56,984 bases of DNA from a bacterium (GTDB taxonomy: Bacteria > Electryoneota > AABM5-125-24 > Hatepunaeales > Hatepunaeaceae). The translations under genes and the position numbers were made by a program. The stretch spans positions 1 through 56,984 of the forward strand of contig JAIPJL010000007.1 in assembly GCA_021734165.1 (NCBI GenBank), read 5' to 3'. Under the pieces are notes generated by a model. It saw only the letters and a list, made by a program, of their open reading frames with translations, ran no database searches and was not told the DNA's origin. Shown here in pieces: positions 52,543-56,984 of the stretch (position 1 is the stretch's first letter; each line of letters opens with the position of its first letter).

Positions 52543-54151
52543 CTTCTGTCTCCTCCTTTCCTGGTAGCGGATCACTTCTCATATCAAGTGTCCTTTCCTT
52601 TTCGCCCTTGATAACCAGCGCATTACCAACTAACTCGTGAACACTACCAATCTGTACACCAGAAACCCAATAATCAATCAGTGTTGGCAGAACGGCTTTA
52701 TCGATTGCACACATACAAGTAAGCACATTCACACCATGTTTGTCGTGAACATACTTAACAGCGTTTGCTCTTGGAAGTCCACCACGCAGACGCATTTCCA
52801 TGTTCTCTTCAGTTCCTAATCCAGCGCCGCCGCCGCAGCAAAATGTCTGTTCTTTTATGCAATTCTCAGGCATTTCAAAAAAGTTATTGGCAACGCTGTT
52901 AATTATATAACGCGGTTCTTCGAGAATACCCATTGCGCGTGCCGGATTACATGAATCATGGAAGGTTATACGCCATTGATCATTACGGCTTTTATCAAGC
53001 TTAAGTTTACCATTCTTAATTAAATCAGCAGTAAACTCGGTGATGTGAACCATTTTCGTTGATCTGGCATTTTCAAACACCGTACCGGTTATCGGAGATT
53101 TGGGAACTTCAAGGAAATCTGCAGGACCGTTCATAGTATCCATATATTGATTGATGACACGCCACATATGACCACATTCACCACCAAGCACCCATTTAAC
53201 ACCCAGTCTTTTTGCCTCCATGTATATTTTGGAGTTAAGTCGTTTCATCATTTGATTAGAATGAAACAGACCAAAATTTCCACCTTCCGAAGCATAAGAA
53301 CTGAAGGTGTAATCAAGTCCTATTTCATGGAATAAGGCTAAATAGCCAAGGAAACCAAAGTAATGTGGATCACCAAAGTAATCAGCAGAAGGCACTACAA
53401 ATAATATTTCCGCACCTTTTTTATTTACCGGAGCTTCAACTTTAATTCCTATAATGTCTTCAAGATCGTCAACGGCGAAATCAACACTATCCTGAAAACC
53501 ATGCGGCTGAATACCAAGGTGGTTACCGGTACGGAAACAATTTGCAGCAGGTGTGGTAATCCAATCTATCTCCAAGCCAACCAGACTTAAAAGTTCCCTG
53601 CCCATCATGGTTATTTCGGCGGTGTCAATTCCATAAGGACAGAAAACCGAGCAACGTCGGCATTCGGTGCATTGAAAGAAATAAAAGAACCACTCTTTAA
53701 GAACATCCTCTGTCAAATCCCTGGCTCCAGCCATTTTACCCATCAATTTACCGGCAAGTGTAAACTCCTTGCGATAAACTGCACGTAATAGCTCGGCTCT
53801 CAGCACAGGCATATTCTTAGGATCACCAGAACCGATGAAGAAGTGGCATTTATCAGCACAAGCACCACAGCGAACACATATATCCATGAACACCTGAAAT
53901 GTTCTGAATTTTTCAATACGCTCTCTCATTCCTTCAAGGATGATTTTCTTCCAGTCTTTAGGCAACTGCCAGTCATCATCAGTTGGCGACCATTTTCTGG
54001 GATTAGGCAGATCCAGATATTCTACGCTTTTTTGAACAGCCCCCCAGTTGATCTTGCCCTTGCGAATATCCGGTTTCGTATCCATCCACCCTGTACCGGG
54101 TGGTTTATAGTCTATTTGAACCAGCTCTTCTTGTTTTAGCGTTTCTGACAT
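52535..54151 (-). CDS. dsrK: DsrK, HdrD-like iron-sulfur subunit
   Basis: 538 residues, cytoplasmic side of the membrane complex. It has two [4Fe-4S] motifs (Cys92-95-98-102, and Cys161-164-167-171), and CCG-domain cysteines (Cys401 in HDSCNPAR; Cys438-439 in CCGGGAGLGTEE) for the special HdrD-type cluster. It reacts with the DsrC trisulfide/disulfide. The start is two bases after the dsrM stop. Length and motifs are normal for DsrK. Confidence 0.96.
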   Translation of the reverse strand: MSETLKQEELVQIDYKPPGTGWMDTKPDIRKGKINWGAVQKSVEYLDLPNPRKWSPTDDDWQLPKDWKKIILEGMRERIEKFRTFQVFMDICVRCGACADKCHFFIGSGDPKNMPVLRAELLRAVYRKEFTLAGKLMGKMAGARDLTEDVLKEWFFYFFQCTECRRCSVFCPYGIDTAEITMMGRELLSLVGLEIDWITTPAANCFRTGNHLGIQPHGFQDSVDFAVDDLEDIIGIKVEAPVNKKGAEILFVVPSADYFGDPHYFGFLGYLALFHEIGLDYTFSSYASEGGNFGLFHSNQMMKRLNSKIYMEAKRLGVKWVLGGECGHMWRVINQYMDTMNGPADFLEVPKSPITGTVFENARSTKMVHITEFTADLIKNGKLKLDKSRNDQWRITFHDSCNPARAMGILEEPRYIINSVANNFFEMPENCIKEQTFCCGGGAGLGTEENMEMRLRGGLPRANAVKYVHDKHGVNVLTCMCAIDKAVLPTLIDYWVSGVQIGSVHELVGNALVIKGEKERTLDMRSDPLPGKEETEDV

Positions 54152-54153
54152 CT

Positions 54154-55146
54154 TTACTCCTTATCCAGAGGCATTCCGGCTTCCCGCATTACCTCTCTGA
54201 ATTCGTCTTCGTACTCCTCGTATGTATGCATTTTAACCTTAGGATTCCATGGATTGATATGCCTAACCACACGATTGTTATTAGCCAGATTCCTTGTTGG
54301 GCTGAGGAAAATCCCGCCCATGTGCATCAGCTTGCTCAAAGGAAAATAGGAAATCAGAACGGAAACCAGGAATAAATGTATAAAGAAGAGAGAACTAATC
54401 CCATCGGGAACAACCGGATTGAAGCTGAAAATACCGACAGCTATATCCTTGACGCCAATAATATCAACCTTGGTAAAATATCTCATTAAAATCCCTGTTA
54501 CAGCGATTGCCAGTATCAGAAACAGCGGAAAGAAATCTGCAACAAGTGAGATATATCTAAGCTTGCTGTCTGTAAGTCGGCGAAGTACTAAGTAAGTCAC
54601 TGCTGCAACAATAAATATATCGGTCATAAAAACAACCGGCAACCCTATCTGTAGAAACCCATCAAGGTTTTCTAACGCTTTTATGCACCAGGGAACCGGT
54701 TCCATGAAAAATCGGAAGTGTCTGATGAAAATTATTAAAAATGACCAATGAAATAACAATCCACCAAGCCATAGCAGTTGGTTCATACCATAAACAAGTC
54801 TTGGACCGTCTTTGAGAGTAGTCTTGGTGTTCTTAAACAAAGACCTGAATAAAAGAACTTCAAGCGCCATCCTTATAAAAGCGCCAAGCCAGTTATGTGG
54901 ATTCTCAATAGGATTGTTTTTAATCCACGACAACGATTTCTGCTGACCGCAAGTAGTAGGTATTCTAAATGGAACAGGCGCTCTCGCCCATTTGATTACA
55001 CGGTAAACAAAACCAAAAATAAAAATTGAAATTGCCAGATAAGGTATGATAACCGCAAACAAGTAACTAAGACCAAGTGTCTGGGCACCCACGAAGGAAA
55101 TTATTATCAGTACTATAACGGCAACAAAGGAGATTAAGGCATTCAT
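54154..55146 (-). CDS. dsrM: DsrM, membrane diheme b-type cytochrome
   Basis: 330 residues with about five or more membrane helices, NarI-like. It carries heme b and links the quinone pool to DsrK. Hydrophobic segments begin at residue 2 (NALISFVAVIVLIIISFVG), with histidines inside helices (HWSFLIIFIRHFRF, FIHLFLVSVLISYF) as heme ligands. GAGG precedes its start. Confidence 0.94.
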   Translation of the reverse strand: MNALISFVAVIVLIIISFVGAQTLGLSYLFAVIIPYLAISIFIFGFVYRVIKWARAPVPFRIPTTCGQQKSLSWIKNNPIENPHNWLGAFIRMALEVLLFRSLFKNTKTTLKDGPRLVYGMNQLLWLGGLLFHWSFLIIFIRHFRFFMEPVPWCIKALENLDGFLQIGLPVVFMTDIFIVAAVTYLVLRRLTDSKLRYISLVADFFPLFLILAIAVTGILMRYFTKVDIIGVKDIAVGIFSFNPVVPDGISSLFFIHLFLVSVLISYFPLSKLMHMGGIFLSPTRNLANNNRVVRHINPWNPKVKMHTYEEYEDEFREVMREAGMPLDKE

Positions 55147-55332
55147 TCGCCATTGCCTCTTAGGTTTAACATACTGAAGAAAGACTACACTTTTCCGAAA
55201 TAAAAATGTTTTCGTTGTTTCAGATTTCTATCGAATTCAACAGCCGATTTATTTGCTGTCAGCGATTCAGATTTATTTGTCTTTACTGGATTTAAAACAC
55301 ATATCAAGAAATCCTTGAAACAATGTTTTGCT

Positions 55333-55863
55333 TTATTCCGCGCTTACATCCAACTCATTTTCAGGAACAGCATAATTGAATCTACTTAAAATAATGTTAG
55401 TTCTTCTTGATAACTCCTTAGAGCGAGCAAGATATAGCGCTTCTCTGCATTTTTGATAACTATCGAAAGCAAGTAGTATCAAATTATCGATCTTAGATTC
55501 AATTTCCTGCAATTCACCGAAAAGACGATATTCCAGCAATTCGTCTCTAAGTTCATCAATCACTGCCTTTTTCAGCAGAAATATAAAACTTACTGCTTTT
55601 GACGGAGTAAATTCCTGAACAGAGCGTATTCTTATTATATTATCAAGTGAATTGGAGAGTATCTCAGGATCTACCTCAGTTAGAAGGGCTTGTATTAAGA
55701 CCGCGGTATCCTGCTTAAACGTATTTCCAACCGGGTTGGAAAACGGATTTTCTTGATTTCTCAGGAATCCTTGAGCATCCTTCGGATAGGTATTTATAAT
55801 GAGATCCAACCAGATATTCAATATATCCGTTTGTTTCTCTTCTATGAGATCAATTAAGTGCAT
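55333..55863 (-). CDS. RsbRD N-terminal-domain protein in the dsr operon
   Basis: 176 residues, all helical, no signal peptide. The pattern LIDLIEEKQTDILNIWLDLIINTYP and TPSKAVSFIFLLKKAVIDEL fits the RsbRD_N (globin-like sensor) domain. I recall such a gene near dsrMKJOP in sulfate reducers. It may sense a signal or chaperone the complex; no output domain (STAS) is attached. It has 186 bases before dsrM. Confidence 0.78.
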   Translation of the reverse strand: MHLIDLIEEKQTDILNIWLDLIINTYPKDAQGFLRNQENPFSNPVGNTFKQDTAVLIQALLTEVDPEILSNSLDNIIRIRSVQEFTPSKAVSFIFLLKKAVIDELRDELLEYRLFGELQEIESKIDNLILLAFDSYQKCREALYLARSKELSRRTNIILSRFNYAVPENELDVSAE

Positions 55864-55897
55864 AATTGCGTTTAATACCTCTCCGAAGACAAATTGA

Positions 55898-55928
55898 ATT
55901 GTGCGGGATTTTAAAAATCCCGCACAAT
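55898..55928 (-). terminator. Strong hairpin after dsrC
   Basis: A perfect 31-base palindrome: ATTGTGCGGGATTTT, one central base, and its complement. It is 12 bases after the dsrC stop. No long T-run follows in the minus direction, so it could be a partial terminator or a 3' stabiliser giving extra dsrC over downstream genes. Confidence 0.7.
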
Positions 55929-55940
55929 ATCTACATCAGA

Positions 55941-56258
55941 TCAGACACATCCTGTAGGTTTGGCAAGACCTGCAACTTTACAGGCGCCTTTTGCCGGACC
56001 TGAAGGGAATAATTCATAAACTTTCTTCAATGGAAAACCTGTTTCCTTGCAGAGCTTACGAATCATCGGTGCGATACCGAACTTCTGGTAGTAATCACGT
56101 AAGTAGTTTACGAGGTGCCAGTGTTCTTCAGATAATTCCGCTACACCCTCAGTACTGGCTAACGCCAATGCTACTCGCTCGTTCCACTGATCCGGTTCTT
56201 CCATAAAACCGTCTTCATCGACATCGATTTTGACTTCTTCCCACTCAAAGATTGCCAT
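55941..56258 (-). CDS. dsrC: DsrC sulfur-carrier protein
   Basis: 105 residues from ATG at 56258, with AGGAG eight bases upstream. A longer frame to 56342 runs into dsrL and is rejected. The C-terminal arm GACKVAGLAKPTGCV has both conserved cysteines (Cys93 and Cys104), so it is true DsrC rather than a TusE-like form with one cysteine. It carries sulfur as trisulfide between DsrAB and DsrMKJOP. A hairpin follows the gene. Confidence 0.96.
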   Translation of the reverse strand: MAIFEWEEVKIDVDEDGFMEEPDQWNERVALALASTEGVAELSEEHWHLVNYLRDYYQKFGIAPMIRKLCKETGFPLKKVYELFPSGPAKGACKVAGLAKPTGCV

Positions 56259-56293
56259 TTGCTTTTCTCCTATTGCGTTTGTATTTATCTTTT

Positions 56294-56984
56294 TTATTTG
56301 ACTTGTGCAGGATCTTTCATCACAAGGTAGCCACATGGACATGCATTAGCGCATTTATCGCAGCCGTTGCAGAATTCTAATTTAAATTTGTATCCATGGT
56401 CTCCCATAATTGATTTCTCGATTGCATTCTCACCACAGTAACTCCAGCAAGTACCGCAATCAAAACAGGCTCCACAGCTCATACAGCGTTTTGCTTCTTC
56501 TATGACATCTGCTTCCGGGAGAGTTGCAGCTATTTCAGCCCATGGTTTTATATTAACTCTTTCATCCGCTGAAAGCATTTCACATTCATGCCTGAGCATC
56601 TTCTCGTAGTAATCAAGAAGAATCTTATCTGATTTGATTACTTCCCGTTTCTCCTCTTCAGGGAGTTCAATACCTCGGAACTGACAGTGAATTGTCTCAG
56701 CCGCACGGCGTCCTTGATAAATCGCGACTGTTACCAATCCTAAATCAATTACATCGCCACCGCTGAAAGTTTTATCATATTTCGTTTTAAATTCGTCATC
56801 GACTTTTACCCAATCACGACCTTCATGTAGATGATCAAGTCCTCCCCAGTCTGGTTCTTGAGAAATCGCCGATATAACTGCGCTGACCGGAATTGTGAAT
56901 TCATTTCCTTCGATTGGAACTGGGCGTCTTCTACCGGAATCATCGGGTTCGCCAAGTTCCATTTGCTGACAGCGCATCTCAACC
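56294..56984 (-). CDS. dsrL: DsrL, NAD(P)H:acceptor oxidoreductase, C-terminal part
   Basis: The frame is open to the right edge, so only the last 229 codons are present. The visible part has the end of a GltD-like flavin domain (VSAVISAISQEPDW, FSGGDVIDLGLVTVAIYQGRRAA), a linker, and a C-terminal ferredoxin domain with CMSCGACFDCGTCWSYC and CNGCDKCANACPCG. This ferredoxin extension is typical of DsrL. DsrL transfers electrons between NAD(P)H and DsrAB. It ends 35 bases before dsrC. Confidence 0.9.
   Translation of the reverse strand, partial: VEMRCQQMELGEPDDSGRRRPVPIEGNEFTIPVSAVISAISQEPDWGGLDHLHEGRDWVKVDDEFKTKYDKTFSGGDVIDLGLVTVAIYQGRRAAETIHCQFRGIELPEEEKREVIKSDKILLDYYEKMLRHECEMLSADERVNIKPWAEIAATLPEADVIEEAKRCMSCGACFDCGTCWSYCGENAIEKSIMGDHGYKFKLEFCNGCDKCANACPCGYLVMKDPAQVK

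Noticed and set aside
52543-52575. A longer DsrJ beginning at 52575
   Set aside because: The added residues (MIRYQERRRQK) lie within dsrK and lack a ribosome site, whereas GGAGG precedes ATG 52542.
56259-56342. A longer DsrC beginning at 56342
   Set aside because: The extra 28 residues overlap dsrL, have no family match, and the internal ATG at 56258 has an ideal ribosome site and matches the normal DsrC N-terminus.
1-56984. tRNA, rRNA and riboswitch genes
   Set aside because: I looked for T-loop GGTTCRAATCC-type words and cloverleaf pairing, and for known riboswitch cores, in the gaps. The only close T-loop-like word (about 38335) lies inside the mod coding sequence.

Overview
The window looks like a chromosome segment from a Gram-negative bacterium of the FCB (Fibrobacteres-Chlorobi-Bacteroidetes) superphylum, probably an uncultured lineage. 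It is AT-leaning, about 40% GC by eye. The supporting signs are four secreted proteases ending in PNPFN/xLVK-type C-terminal sorting domains of the kind used with type IX secretion, an LpxA for lipid A, outer-membrane barrels and lipoproteins, and a dsr locus laid out much like that of green sulfur bacteria. The exact phylum cannot be fixed from this sequence.

Layout. (1) 1-10669: four tandem minus-strand genes for secreted subtilisin-like (S8) proteases, three of them close paralogs, with palindromic repeats in the gaps. (2) 10774-24079: a long minus-strand run of envelope and housekeeping genes. In transcription order these are pyrF, a PilZ c-di-GMP protein, lpxA, a lipoate ligase-like gene, dxr, rseP, a TPR lipoprotein, a second lipoprotein, three glycosyltransferases, mutM, a methyltransferase and an MFS transporter. 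(3) 24419-34946: plus-strand genes for an archaeal-type GatD, a RodZ-like protein, lysS, a LolC/E permease, ggt, trxB, a TPR/beta-propeller lipoprotein and a metallo-hydrolase. (4) 34985-39102: a compact type III-like restriction-modification pair (mod, res), followed by a repeat-rich 657-bp gap. (5) 39760-44747: two putative outer-membrane proteins, a lipid/DAG-type kinase, an aminotransferase and a two-gene cassette of unknown function. (6) 44918-56984: the dissimilatory sulfur locus. In transcription order it is dsrL (cut by the window edge), dsrC, an RsbRD_N-domain gene, dsrM, dsrK, dsrJ, dsrO, dsrP, a persulfide/CoA-disulfide reductase with a rhodanese domain, hemA, a precorrin-2 dehydrogenase, and a cobA-hemD fusion.

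How the genes work together. Region 6 combines the membrane DsrMKJOP electron conduit, its substrate carrier DsrC and the DsrL oxidoreductase with enzymes of siroheme synthesis. Siroheme is the prosthetic group of the DsrAB sulfite reductase, which should lie just beyond the right edge. Direction of sulfur flow (oxidation or reduction) cannot be decided without DsrAB. Region 2 is an envelope-biogenesis block covering isoprenoid precursor, lipid A, membrane proteolysis and lipid-linked sugar transfer.

Several genes lack any usable ATG/GTG/TTG at the point where homology begins, but have a well-placed Shine-Dalgarno sequence before a near-cognate codon: ATT for the MFS gene, ATA for lysS, CTG for the lipid kinase, and probably CTG for the TPR lipoprotein. 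TTG starts are also common (lpxA, PilZ, dxr, trxB). Dispersed repeat and hairpin families occupy many intergenic gaps. One about 93-bp element occurs twice, each time just 3' of a secreted or outer-membrane protein gene. No tRNA, rRNA, CRISPR array or transposase was found.
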